Counted from the stretch's first letter, positions 34,150-45,548 are shown. The stretch is 64,000 bases of DNA from Smallanthus sonchifolius (GCA_023525975.1 CM042021.1:102283501-102347500); one strand, 5' to 3'. Notes: generated by a model not told the origin, from the letters alone. A program made the numbers and translations.

Positions 34150-35019
34150 ATGCCAATCACAAAGAGAAAGGTATCTAATGTATGTTGTAAACCTGAAGAA
34201 AAGGTTCCATATGTTCAAAAAACATTGGAAGAAGCTACTTTTGAGCACAACAAAGCTCACCCTTGGAATTTCAAAGACCTTTTCAAAAGAAAGGATTATG
34301 TGCATCTGTCAAAGGACAAACTGGCAAAATCATGCTTTGTGTGTGGCAGATATAACCACACTGCCAGCACCTGCTTCTACTACCTACAGCAGCAAAGAAA
34401 CCTTAAGCAACACGCTTTTGAGAAGACAAAGAAGAACAAACAGGTAAGAAGCTTTGAAGCTAAGACAACTCAATTCAGAAAATCTCTTTCTCCACCAAGG
34501 GAGCAGTTGTCAAAGCCTCAAAAATCTTGCATCATCTGTGGAGAATCAGACCACTTTGCTGCACACTATAAGTTTAACCCATTCAACCAGATCCTTCATC
34601 AAGCTCCTCAAAGACAAAGGGTAAAGAAAGATCAGCATACACCGGTTGTTAGTCCAGTTCAGCCCAAGAAAACAAAGCAGAAGCCTTCAGCAGCAACCGA
34701 GTCTGCTGCTGATAAGCTAAAATCCTCCGCAGCAAAATCCACTGCTAATAAGGCAAAATCCAAAGCAAAGCCTACAGTAACAAAGAATGCTGACACTTCA
34801 ACAACGCTACCAGCAGCGGGATCTACTGTCAACAAGCCAGACACATCAGTAGCTAAATTTGCTGCTGGTAGTGTGAGGAAAACTAGAAAATCAACAATAA
34901 TGCAATGGAAAGCCAAATCATCAGATACAACGACTGCTGCTGAAAAGACAAAGAAAGCTGGAAAACCTCCAACTCAACAATGGAAGTTAAAGAAACCACC
35001 AAGCATCATCATCAGTTAA
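34150..35019 (+). CDS. gag, part 2 (zinc knuckle and basic C-terminus)
   Basis: 289 codons. One good zinc knuckle, CFVCGRYNHTASTC (CX2CX4HX4C), and a second with its last Cys replaced (CIICGESDHFAAHY). A Lys/Ala-rich tail with TQQWK-type repeats follows. In SIRE-like elements such a region leads straight into the protease; here a TAA ends it at 35019 and no protease follows. It is in a different frame from part 1. Confidence 0.8.
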   Translation: MPITKRKVSNVCCKPEEKVPYVQKTLEEATFEHNKAHPWNFKDLFKRKDYVHLSKDKLAKSCFVCGRYNHTASTCFYYLQQQRNLKQHAFEKTKKNKQVRSFEAKTTQFRKSLSPPREQLSKPQKSCIICGESDHFAAHYKFNPFNQILHQAPQRQRVKKDQHTPVVSPVQPKKTKQKPSAATESAADKLKSSAAKSTANKAKSKAKPTVTKNADTSTTLPAAGSTVNKPDTSVAKFAAGSVRKTRKSTIMQWKAKSSDTTTAAEKTKKAGKPPTQQWKLKKPPSIIIS

Positions 35020-35082
35020 GCTGAATGCATCTATCCATTGATGTAAATATGTCTGTCTAATGTTGTAAATAATAATTATAAG

Positions 35083-35340
35083 TCAGCAGCACTTTCTCAC
35101 TGCTGACAGTTTCTCTTTTCAGCAGCAAAACCTTTGCCACTGATCGCTTTAAGTCATCAGCAGGAACAAGTTTCCTGCGGATAGCTTTAAGGCGGTCAGC
35201 AGCAACCGTTTTGCTGCGGAATGAATACAACAGTCAGCAGCTACCAAATCTGCTGCTGAAAGACTTAACTATCCGCAGCAACCAAGTTTGCAGCGGATAG
35301 CACACCATCAGCAGCAACCAAGTTTGCTGCTGATGGGTAA
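35083..35340. repeat. Hairpin-rich spacer (CAGCAG...CTGCTG)
   Basis: At least six inverted repeats made of CAGCAG/CTGCTG or CCGCAG/CTGCGG arms, for example ATCAGCAGCAA near 35309 pairing with TTTGCTGCTGAT 5 bases on. The arms are the same words as in the LTR repeat units, which lie 2.5 kb away. Confidence 0.8.
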
Positions 35341-35635
35341 ACATAAGTCTAAATTAACTTTTACCCGCTGTAAAATTTACCATCAGTCCCTTCCATGACT
35401 GCCTTGGTGTTTTACAGCTGTAACAATGAAAAGTGAAACAGGTTGTACTGTACAAGTAGAGTTGCTTTTTCTCCGTCTGCCGTTATATCACCAACTCAAA
35501 TCATCCCTCTACCTCTTCATATTCAATTTCAAACCTAGCTCCCATCTCTTTCTCTCCCGTCCCCACAGAATTCAAAGCCCTCCACAATTAACCACCATTC
35601 AAACACCTTTCTCTCTTCCCTCCGAATCCATAACA

Positions 35636-38600
35636 ATGGCAGGCGCAGACATAAACAACCCCAACGATAAGTTCTCCACATATCACAACCTAACTGCATA
35701 CCTAATCAAGAGCAAGAAATCCGAAGGTTTCGACGGTATGATCGACTTCCTCTGTCGGTCCAAAATTTACCATGCCCTAACCGTCAACCCAACCATATAT
35801 ACTTCACACATAGAAGATTTTTGGAGCTCAGCCGTGTATTCTACTGAACAGGGCACTCCTCAAATCAGAGGCACAGTAGACGGTAAGGAAATGATCATCA
35901 CTGAAGCAAAACTCCGCCAACACCTCAAGCTTCAGGATGAAGGGGACGCCCTCTCTTACCCAAGAGACGTATACATGAGGACCTTTGTATCCATAGGGTA
36001 CACTGGGAATCAAACAGAGTATACGATAGAGAAGGCACTCATGGGTCCTAAATGGAAGTATCTCTGCCACACTCTTCCCCAATGCATATCTCAAAAGAGG
36101 AGTGGCTGGAACCAACTCAGCTCCGGACTTGCGTCAGCCGTTCACGGTATGATAACAGGGGCAGGTTTCAATTTTTCCCACCTCATTCTTGAAGGTTTGA
36201 GATACAACCTTCAAGAAGGGGTGAAATCTCAGTTCTTCATGTACCCAAGATTCTTGCAAGAAGTGTTCAATATTGAACACCAAGATCTTTCAAAAACTGC
36301 AAGAATCTACTCAATTCTGGGACATAAGAACAACATTTTTCAAAGCATGAGAACAGTTTCATCAAAGTTCTCAGGGGCCGATGTTCCATTGTTATCTACA
36401 ATGTTGAACACACATAGTGCCCAGGGTGACAGTTCAGCAAACCCAGCTGATACTGATCCCACACCCTCCACCTCACTGCCACAAACTCAACCTATTGTTT
36501 CCCTTGATCGAACCCATGTGCATTCTACTGAGAGTGCACAGGCACATACATTACTCATCCCCAGTTTGATTGCTCAACCGGAACACAGGGCCCCGGTTGC
36601 AGCCAAGTATACAAGGAAGAGGGGCAAGAGAACTCCTTCTTCTCTTGCCTCCAAGGCCCAAACCCAAGCCAACATCCCTCACTCAGAATCACAACATTCT
36701 AGTGAGAATATCATAAGGGAAAGCCACATTGCTAGGGAGACTCCTTCGGAAGTCTCTCTATTAGGATTAGGATCACTTCCCGGATCCATAGAACAGCCCT
36801 TCGAGCCATTCCTCTCTTCTTTGAACCTAAGTGTAGAGGAACCTGACCAAAGTGATGTACCTTCTCCAACTACCACTATCAAGGAGGTACTGATTGGTCT
36901 TGTTTCCGAAACACCCAACCCAAGTTCCTCACCCTTGAAGGTCCACTCTGGGAGTATTGAAAGAGTGGATGTGGACGAGGCTGTCACTACTGCTGGTCCA
37001 TCAACTGACCAGGAGGACAGTGACAACATCTTTAAGACCTCAACCACGGCAACTCACGGTGAGGGTGTTTCCTTGGAAACTCCCTTCACTGAGAGGAATC
37101 CCAGGCGCCAAGAAACCGCGGGTGATGGGGATGCTGAGGCTAGGCCTACGGCCCCATCTGGGTCCAAGGATTCCACAACTGTGGATGAGGACAGACTGAA
37201 ACTTCATAACATGGAATTGACGGCCAGGGTGGCTATGCTAGAGGCTGAAATGTCCAAACTAAGACACCAAGTCGCTATGCATGAAGCCCATCAATGTCCA
37301 ACTTTAGCCTCTCCCTCTCTTGTATCAGTAGGCACCCAAACTGATGCTTACCTGTCTGCTGATGCAACCAAAAAGGGGGAGATGGTTTCTATGGAAGATG
37401 ATACAGACAGTCTTGACGACTGGATTCAAGAGCAGTTTGTACTTCAAAGCTCACAATACAAGCCAGCTTTTGTCTAAGTTCATGACTTGCCAGCCCCAGA
37501 TAACGAAGACGAAGAGATATCTGAAGACTGGCAGTTGGTCGTCAGGGCTGTCGATGAAATGCTGAATGATGCTGAAGACACCGAACAAACAAATGCATCA
37601 TTCATCATCCTTCCACAAGCAGCAGCCATCATAGGTCAATCCACTACCCCCTAAATCTTCAAATCTTCAAAGAAGCTAGAGTTTGACTATATTCTAGCTT
37701 GGGGGTATGATGGATCAGCTGAGAGGTTTTGGATTGGATGGGAGTTCAGCGGAGTAGAAGAACTGAACTGGAACTCTCTCAATGCCCTCCAAGTCCTAGA
37801 ACTGCATCTAACTGACTGCATCAACACTTCAGCAGATCTCTCAGCTGAACTTGCCATTGGCAGGTTCCATGACCTGATGGAGGATAATCTACCCAGGTTC
37901 CAAAGATTCCTACAAGCAGCACATCGGGTAGCTTATCCTGAATCTTCGTCGGCCGCAGAAAGAAGACTGTCTCCCAACAATCTTGCAATAACAAGGAGCA
38001 GTCTTCTCACTGAAGAAGAAGTTCTGGGCCTTCAAAGATTTCTGTATGCCTTCCTGGTCAAGGACTCGGACGTGCTAGGATGGGTAAGCACTAGGCTCCT
38101 TGACCACGCTTTCTTCCTAAGCAACGGTTCTGCTCTCATCATCAACACCGGGAACATCCTTCAGCTACCAACAAATTTCCTCCACAAGATCTATCTACTA
38201 AAAGCCAACATCTGCAATGTCAACTCCCTTGAAAGCCAGGCGATGATAGCAATTATCAAAGCTCACCTTGAGAAGGAAGGAAGGATTGATGAGGAAGAAG
38301 ATGTGTCATCCTCTGACACTGACTCCAACTCAGATTCCCCTCCAGTTAACATCTGCGCTGCAGCTTATGAAGCAAGATCCTCTGTGAGAGAAAGGCTGCT
38401 AGAACTTACAGATCCTGAGTGCCAAACTGAAGACCTTCCCTTATCTACCTCTCAACATGCCAATGAAGCCGAGGCAGAGATCCCAACAGCACAACAATCA
38501 GCTGTTTCTGTGATCAGTGAAGCCAGAGCAGAGGCATCCAATGTTAATAAAGGGAAGGGCATCATGACAAAAGAGGATGAAGAGAGGTTGCAAAAGGAAA

Positions 38601-39907
38601 GGAAAGAGAAAGAAGAGAGAAGAAGGAAAAGAGAAGAAGAAGAGTTGGCTGAAGAGATGGCTCAAAAACAAAGGCATGAAGATAGAAAGGCAGCCATACT
38701 TCTCAGACAACAGAAAATCCAGCTGTATGCCAAACAGCTGGATGAAATGAAGGTAAAAGTCCTTGCAAGGTCTCAAGTTGAGGAAGATGAACAACTTGCT
38801 AGACAGCTGCAGGAACAGTTTGCAAAAGAAGAAGAAGAAGAAGCTAAAAAGAAAAGGAAGGAAGATGCTAAGTTTAGAATCACTGATTCTAAATTAGCAA
38901 AAGAATTAAGGAAGGAGTGGACTGAAGCTCTGATCTCTCAAGGTGAGGATGCAGACTACCTTGAAAAACTGTCAAACAAAGAGATCTATTGAGCCTTCAT
39001 GGGTCAGCAGGGGGAATTGGCAAGGAAAAAGAAAGATGAAGATAAAGAAAAAGCTCAACAGAAGTCAAAGAAAGCCATTGCCCTTAATCTAAGGACCCAT
39101 GAAGAAAGGAAGAAGATGACTGACTTCCTTAAGGCAAGGGGAGAAAGTGGAAAAAGCTTAGGTCCCATGTCCTTCATGAACCTACAAGCCCTGTATACAA
39201 CAGTGAAAAAGGAAGAGGAAGAAAGACTGGAAAAGAGACCAGTCAAGAAACAAAGAACCTCTGCACCAGAAACTACTTCCTCTCTCCAAACACCATCCAC
39301 AAACATCCCCAAGCCTTCCTCTCCTCCACCCAAAAAGTCCAAGTCATCCCACCCAGCTCCCACTCATCAACAGCCTCCCTTGAAGATACCCAAACCCACT
39401 CCTAAACCAGAAGACTCAAGAAATATAGTTAACTGGTTCTACAATTCACAAGATCAAGTGTTTGAGATCTTCAGGGGGAGAACTGAGAGAAGAAGATCCA
39501 CTTACAGGTCTGTTGATGAGGTTCTGCAATTACCTGACTCCGATCTTCAAAGAATTTTAGAGCTGGGTGAAGCTCATAAGCCTACAAATGAGAGTGGGAA
39601 ACATCTTATGCTAGCTATCAAACACTACTTCAACCCTAGCAAAGATGTGATCATAAACATCAAACCACTCAAGTCCCACTCTCCATTTGTATCCTGGACC
39701 TATAATGCTGATTTGGATGAGTTCACACTGACTGATGTAAAGAAGCAGCAGATGAGATGTTCAAGCAAAGCAATCTACAAAATGCAACACAAAGACATCA
39801 AGACTCTGTCTGAACTTCCACTGAACAATCCCAGCAAGGATCCAAGAGGCTATGAGGTTGAAAGGATAGTCAGCCACATGCAAAAGCTTCAGCAGCAAAG
39901 TGATTAG
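35636..39907 (+). pseudogene. Env-like accessory gene, one 1,424-codon frame with three stops
   Basis: The ATG at 35636 has a strong context (ACAATGGC). One frame runs to 39907 with in-frame stops only at 37475 (TAA), 37652 (TAA) and 38990 (TGA). Region 1 (about residues 1-230) is globular and homologous to the gene at 10769: DFWSS, WKYLCHTLPQCIS, FFMYPRFLQ. Region 2 is Ser/Thr/Pro-rich. Region 3 after the second stop (AWGYDGSAERFW) leads to a long Lys/Glu-rich coiled coil at 38530-39200. Region 4 (NWFYNSQDQVF to KLQQQS) is again globular. No signal peptide or membrane helix is evident. A TTTTACAG acceptor-like site at about 35410 could serve a spliced mRNA. The stops may be recent or carried by the mobile source copy. 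Confidence 0.8.
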
Positions 39908-39930
39908 AAGAATTTTTGGTTGCATCAGTC

Positions 39931-39941
39931 TAGGGGGAGTT
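39931..39941 (+). other. Polypurine tract of the pol-less element
   Basis: TAGGGGGAGTT immediately before the right LTR. Confidence 0.88.
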
Positions 39942-40695
39942 TGTAGAACCAAAGACTGATTGCTACCAAATTATTCTAAGTACAAATGCTGCTGATAGGC
40001 TTATCAGCAGCATTCAACACTTGTTGCTGCTGATAGGCTTATCAGCAGCATTCAACACTTGTTGCTGTTGATAGGCTTATCAGCAGCATTCAGCACAAGT
40101 TGCTGCTGATAGGCTTATCAGCAGCATTCAGCACAAGTTGCTGCTGATAGGCTTACCAGCAGCAACCTTCACTCTTTGCAGCTGATAGCTCTATTCACTG
40201 AAAACCAAACGTTGCAGCTGACTATCCAGGCCAAGCGTCTCTGACACCTTTCTGCAAAAGCAACTGACAGACTCAAAGCAGAAGGAACCGCTATGGTCAA
40301 CCAATGACGGACAACAATACACTTCTCCAAGCATGCAAACAATCATGAATAAAGAAAACGTTTCAGTAAAGTTAACTAGATTAGCCTTTACGTGTAATGT
40401 AAATTAATAAACAAGATCAACGGCTTGTGTTCGATCTGATCCTTAGAATCAAGGGTCTGTCTTGATTCTAAGTTACTATAAATACTGAGTTGCCACTTCA
40501 TTGTAAGTGTGCTTGTAGTGCTTGTCATACTTATTCATTGAGTTTCTCACTTGTAATCTTTGCATTCACAAAAGCTTAATACAACAGTGTTTATCAGTAT
40601 TCTTTGTGTTTACTTGATTATAAATTGTGTAGTTGATTTTGTTTCCGCCAACCTCAACTAAGAACAGAACCATCTTGTATTCTCACGATCCTACA
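39942..40695 (+). repeat. 3' LTR of the pol-less SIRE-like element
   Basis: 754 bp. It has five 38-bp hairpin units against four in the left LTR, and 16 extra bases (CCAACCTCAACTAAGA) near the U5 end. The rest reads identical to the left LTR. TATA box at about 40477. Confidence 0.93.
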
Positions 40696-41003
40696 ATATG
40701 TACTTTATTTTTGCAATTTGGTGTATTCCGTTCAAAAGTACAATATCTGGCCCACTTTTTAGTGTATTGCCAAATTTTCTCGAGTACACATATTTTTTGA
40801 GAATCTGTTATGATTTTTCTGATATACAGTGGATATATATGGAAGGGTTTAAATGATAACCAGTTTTTTTATATGATAACCGTGATAACCACTCTCAAAC
40901 AATCACATAATTTATAAATTAATTTTTCTTTCAATTGTTAAAATAGTATTTAAGTATCTTGAACATAAATACGGAAATGAGAAGTCTTACATATACATAC
41001 CAC

Positions 41004-41330
41004 CACTACTAAAAAATAAGGCTAATGCAACTTTTTAGATGCAACCTTTTTCAATGGTGTTGCATTTGACTCTAATGCAACTTCGTTCAACGTAAAGGTT
41101 GCATTAAAAGATCTAATCCAACATTTTTCATAAAAAGTTGCAAAATTTAATTAATATTGCAACCTTTTTATTTAAAAGTTGCGAATTTTACAAAAATGTG
41201 CAACCTTTTTTCTTGAAAGGTTGCAAATTTTATTAAAATTTGCAACTTTTGTTAGAAAGGTTACATTGTTAAAACTTAGATGAAAATCTTATTTTAAAAG
41301 GTTGCGAATTCAATGAAAATGACAAAAGAA
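41004..41330 (+). mobile_element. Left end of a CACTA (En/Spm-like) transposon
   Basis: It begins CACTACTAAAAAATAAGG, a typical CACTA terminus, followed by about nine subterminal copies of AGGTTGCAA/TTGCAACCT in both orientations. I find no matching inverted terminus in the window. Confidence 0.7.
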
Positions 41331-41339
41331 TATAGAAAG

Positions 41340-42370
41340 TTTTGATTTGTAAATAGTAAAAAACTTCCATTATTGTTCGGGTCATAACAGGTTTAGAACA
41401 AAATAAGTTTGGGTCATAATGGGTTATGATCAAAATGGGTTCGCCTTAAAATAGTAGGAGTGGCGTCGGCTGTGGTGGTGACGGTAAAGACAGGTGGAGC
41501 TGGAGGTGGCGGTGGCGGGTAGCGCTAAAAATAGGGCAGCGGCGGAGGTGGTGGCGTGGGGGTGGGGTGGTGGTGTTGACGGTGGTGGCGGCGACTACTA
41601 TGTGGTGGTGACACGTAATGGTGGTGGGTGGTGTTCACCTATATATTTTGACCAATTTTAAGTTAACAAGTTTTATAAGAGTGACCCGTTCTGACATGTT
41701 GCATACTTTGAGTAGACCTAACTTGACCCGTTGCATAACTTGAGTAGAACCAACTTGACCCGTTACATAACTTGAGTAGGCCCAACTTAACCCATAACTA
41801 AATATCTTTTACCCAAATCAACTAATTTCTTGTTGAATGGGTCATAATTGCCCGACCTAATCTGTATGTTCCGCATATATTATGATGTTTCATCTTTATA
41901 GTAATGATTTTGCACGGACACCAACGTTTAAACCACATTGTTTCTATTAACTTCAGAATACGAGAGACATGGTGATGTTAGAGGTATAAAAATTGTTTCC
42001 AGGTCAACCCAATCCGACCCAGTTCTACCCTAATTTATCGGTTTTAAATTAGAGAAACGAAAAACTAACCGAACTAATCGGTTTTAAAATGAGCTATATA
42101 AAGATAGAGTTTTAAAAAACCTGAATATCTGGGTCAACCCAACCCGACCCGGTTCAACTCACTTAAACTTACAATTTTTTACCTGAACTCATTTGACACG
42201 CACCCAAGTCAAGTTATATGCTAATGGGTCAACAGGTCAAGTTATTGTAATAAAGCTACTAGTTTCACCCGTTACCATTTTGACCCAAACCCATGTTGAC
42301 CCGTTAGAAAGAAGATAAGGTGTGTGATTATTGTATCCAAATTAGAAACAACATAAAGCCTTTTGTTTTA
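41340..42370. repeat. GGTGGC-rich and GACCCGTT-rich repeats
   Basis: 41445-41640 is a low-complexity GGT/GGC block. 41683-41795 holds three copies of a unit of about 35 bp with CATAACTTGAGTAG. The rest is GACCC-type dispersed repeat like that at 54150. No gene. Confidence 0.55.
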
Positions 42371-42670
42371 AACTAGGATGCATGGGTGGAATTGTAGATG
42401 TTCTTTTCACCCGTATCAAATTAAAAATAAAAAAATAAAAAGTTTCCATGGACAGTTGATTTTAGGTACATCATTTGGACTATGTTCTAGTGTGGAGTAC
42501 ATAAAATTTGTTGCAATTTTTATGGCAATGGGTAGAATTGCCACCTCTATTTTTTTTAAGCATAAACCTCCTTTTGAGGTTTGGGTATGACTGTCTTTCT
42601 TTTTTTTAGTTATAAACACCTGCTTCTTTTTTGTTTGTTAAGTTGGTTATAGATTCATTTTGGATCTTCT

Positions 42671-42925
42671 GTGTTGACCCCAGATTCAAGATCTGTGCTT
42701 TTTGATGATCATGATGAGGTTAAAGGGTCAGGGTTAAAAGTTAGTTATGAATCAAGAAACAAATACAAAAATGATTTTGTTGATTCTGGTGGAATAGAGA
42801 ACCAAGATTTGCAAGAATTAGAGCATTATGCTGCTAATTTGACCCAAACTCCAACAAATATAAAGGAGAGAACTTCAACCAATACTTGTATCTTGCCTAT
42901 TCCCAAAAGAACAAGGCTGATGTAG
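42671..42925 (+). pseudogene. Unrecognised gene-like fragment
   Basis: An open frame of about 84 codons ends in a stop at 42925 after ILPIPKRTRLM. Composition is even and gene-like, unlike the AT-rich flanks, and the frame is also open upstream of its ATG-like start. I do not recognise the family. It may be a captured last exon inside the CACTA-like element. Confidence 0.3.
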
Positions 42926-43743
42926 AACTCCAACAATAGTCTGATGATCTGGAAATGATGACTCAGCTGTTTCTGTGGAGTAAATAGAAATACACTATTG
43001 TAATATGCTAAAAAGTAACATAATTTTGATGCCACCAAATTCATGAAGAAGGAGCCATATATCACAGAGAAACTTGTTTTCCAGATTCCACACCTAGCAT
43101 CAAGTCATGAAATAAAGGTTGTAATTTAAACATAAGGTATATTGGTTTGCAGTTTTCAGTTTGATTCTAAAATTAATTAAAGAGGAACTAGTCATTAACT
43201 GTATGTCATTGGAGATGCTGACTAGGAAATCTTTGTTGGATAGAAACTGCAAGTATATCAAACATGTTTTTTGTTTCTGTGTATATGTATTATTGTTTCT
43301 TTGATTTTTCATTTATTTTTACTTCAAAGGTTTCAAATTCTGTTTATGTATTACTGTTTGTTACTGTGATTTTTCACTTATTGATATCTATTCTCATGAT
43401 CGCTTTTTCAGAAAGAGGTTGTAAACCACATGGATGGTTTTTCTGTTTTTCTTTCTCAAGGATATAGGGGCTTGTTGAAATGGTTGTGTTCAACGATACG
43501 AATCCGGAAACATATTAAACTAAACTATTATTAAGTTTTAGTATTAACCTAAGTTAGTGTTACTATTTGTATTATTATCATATAACCTAAGATAGTGGTA
43601 GTTAAGTTAGTTATTGACGGTTGAGGTTGATTAACCGACAGAACCTTTGTATGGGTATAAATACCCACCAAACTCCTTCATTTGAATGTAATGTTAAATG
43701 TGTGTAATTAGTGTGTGTTTTTTATTCTCTCTATCCCAATAAT

Positions 43744-43755
43744 TGGTATCAGAGC
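43744..43755 (+). other. Primer-binding site of the gag-only element
   Basis: TGGTATCAGAGC, directly after the LTR. Confidence 0.9.
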
Positions 43756-44352
43756 GGTGACGCTCCGGGAAAGAAGATTCATATCCGATCATCTATGTTT
43801 TGAAAAAATTGGCGAGCCCTGTTCTTGTTCGCAAGTCTGCAACAACTTCAAACCGAAATCTGGAAATCAAAATCAAGTTGAAATCACTTTCTGCACTTGA
43901 TACAGTCAAACCAAAATCAAAAGCAACATCCTTGATCATCGATTAAGTCAGAAAAGACGGATTAAAAAAAAGGAAAAAAAAACTCCAATTAGAAGGACGA
44001 AGAACAGATGTTGCAAGAAGGTTTCTGTTGCCGGAAGATTGAAAGCAAAAACGAAATTTATTTCGTATAATTAGAATACAGCAAAAGGAAATATTAGAAT
44101 CATTCTTTTAAATCACTGTTGGAATCAAGATCCGAAAGTTCCAAGTGAAAGAATACTTCCGGCGCCACGTTATCAAAGCGTAAAGGTCAAAGGAGAAACA
44201 AAGTCAAAATTAATAAACATAAAAGTCAGATTTGTTGTTTTCAAAAGGCATTAAAGTTTTGACTTTTTATTTACGGAGGAAAAAAGGGGAAAACAAATTA
44301 CATGTTTCTATATAATTGAGAGGAAATAAAATAGAAAAAGTCGCAAGGAACA

Positions 44353-44695
44353 GTTGGTTATATTTGTTAGACAACCGATAAACCCATGTAGTGTTGGTAA
44401 AACAGTTGGTTTTGATTCGTCTAGCAACCGAAAACCCGTGTACTGTTCTTAATAATAACGGTTGGTTTTGATTCACTTTATGACCGAAAAACCCGTGTAC
44501 CATTGTCATAAGAAGCGGTTGGTTTTGATTCACTTTGTGACCGAAAAACCCGTGTACCGTTGTCATAAGAAGCGGTTGGTTTTGATTCAATTTGTGACCG
44601 AAAAACCCGTGCACCGTTGTCATAAGAAGCAGTTGGTTTTGATTCGCTCCGTGACCGAAAAACCCGTGCACTGCTCTTATAAGAAGGTTGATATC
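44353..44695 (+). repeat. 57-bp tandem repeat in the gag leader
   Basis: Units starting GTTGGTTTTGATT occur at 44405, 44461, 44518, 44575 and 44632, with a diverged one at 44353. Spacing between the last four is exactly 57 bp. Each unit carries GACCGAAAAACCCGTG. The array ends 98 bp before the gag ATG. Confidence 0.92.
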
Positions 44696-44792
44696 GATTT
44701 GATCCGATACTAGAAGAGTTGAAATCAAATTCGATCCGAATCCGGTATAGTAGAAAGTATCTGTTAAAATTGGGAGAAAGAAGAAGGAAAAG

Positions 44793-45548
44793 ATGTCAGA
44801 GAAATCATCAAAAAATGATGGAAGTGTAGCAATAAAGGAAGTAGGAATGCCAATGACGTTCCAATGCCCAATTCTCAATTCAACAAATTATACAATTTGG
44901 GCGGTAAAGATCAAAGCACTTTTTAATCTCTATGAGATTTGGGAAGCAGTCGAACCAATAGGAGAAGTTGATGCAAAGAAAAATACAAAGGCCATCGTTT
45001 ATCTCTATCAAGCCATGCCTGAAGAACTCATCCTCCAAGTTGCTAATCATAAGAATGCTAAAGATATATGGGAAGATTTGAAGGCTCGATTCGTGGGGGC
45101 TGACAGAGTCAAAGAAGCACGACTACAAATGCTTGAATCTGAGTTTGAATCCTTAAAAAAGAATAACTCTGATTCACTTGATGACTTCTCAGGAAAGATT
45201 AGTCAAATTGTGTCACAAGCCAACAACCTTGGATCCACAATTGACAACAAGAGAATAGTCCGGAAACTTCTAGGATCTGTACCAGCAAAGTATATTCAAA
45301 TTGTTGCTGCAACTGAACAATTTGCTGATCTCAATACCATGTCATTTCAAGAAACCATTGGGAGACTCAAAACTTATGAAGAACGCATCAAGACACAAAT
45401 CAAGAAGGAAGACGTGCATGACAAACTTCTGTTCACCAAAGAAGAAAGAAAGGAGAAAGTCAAGGAACCTAAATGTGAACATTGTGGTCATGGGAATTCA
45501 AATCGAGAGAACAAAGAACGTGGCCGAGGCAAAACTTGGAAGCCATGA
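44793..45548 (+). CDS. gag of the TR-GAG element
   Basis: 251 codons starting at an ATG in the context AAGATGTC. The Copia gag fold is complete: an N-terminal segment with LNSTNYTIWAVKIKALF, then IWEDLKARFVGADRVKEARLQ, a LDDFSGKISQIV helix and KLLGSVP. It ends at TGA 45546. A zinc knuckle (CYRCNDFRHFKHEC) is encoded at about 45600 in another frame, just downstream, so nucleocapsid may have been cut off by a frameshift. Gag alone could be packaged with proteins of a full Copia element. Confidence 0.85.
   Translation: MSEKSSKNDGSVAIKEVGMPMTFQCPILNSTNYTIWAVKIKALFNLYEIWEAVEPIGEVDAKKNTKAIVYLYQAMPEELILQVANHKNAKDIWEDLKARFVGADRVKEARLQMLESEFESLKKNNSDSLDDFSGKISQIVSQANNLGSTIDNKRIVRKLLGSVPAKYIQIVAATEQFADLNTMSFQETIGRLKTYEERIKTQIKKEDVHDKLLFTKEERKEKVKEPKCEHCGHGNSNRENKERGRGKTWKP

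Larger units (their letters stand above)
32055..40695 (+). mobile_element. Non-autonomous SIRE-like LTR element: gag and env-like gene, no pol
   Basis: LTRs at 32055-32754 and 39942-40695 start TGTAGAACC and end CCTACA. The 5-bp duplication ATATG is exact (32050-32054 and 40696-40700). A primer-binding site follows the left LTR and a purine tract TAGGGGGAGTT precedes the right one. Inside are gag (two frames), a hairpin-rich spacer and a 1,424-codon env-like frame. Protease, integrase, RT and RNase H are all absent: gag ends where protease would begin, and the next coding sequence is env-like. Apart from one 38-bp unit and 16 bp near the end, I see no differences between the two LTRs, which points to a recent insertion driven by proteins from an autonomous relative. 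Confidence 0.92.

Noticed and set aside
38498..38794. 98-codon Phe/Leu-rich minus-strand ORF resembling a membrane protein
   Set aside because: It is antisense to the Lys/Glu coiled coil of the env-like gene; reversed AAG/GAA codons give Phe and Leu.
41445..41640. Glycine-rich protein coding region
   Set aside because: It is a low-complexity GGT/GGC repeat without a sustained frame or start.
44267..44878. 203-codon minus-strand ORF with a repeated HGFFGHK.NQNQPLL peptide
   Set aside because: It is created by the 57-bp tandem repeat (divisible by three) in the leader of the plus-strand gag element and overlaps the gag start. No start context or family.
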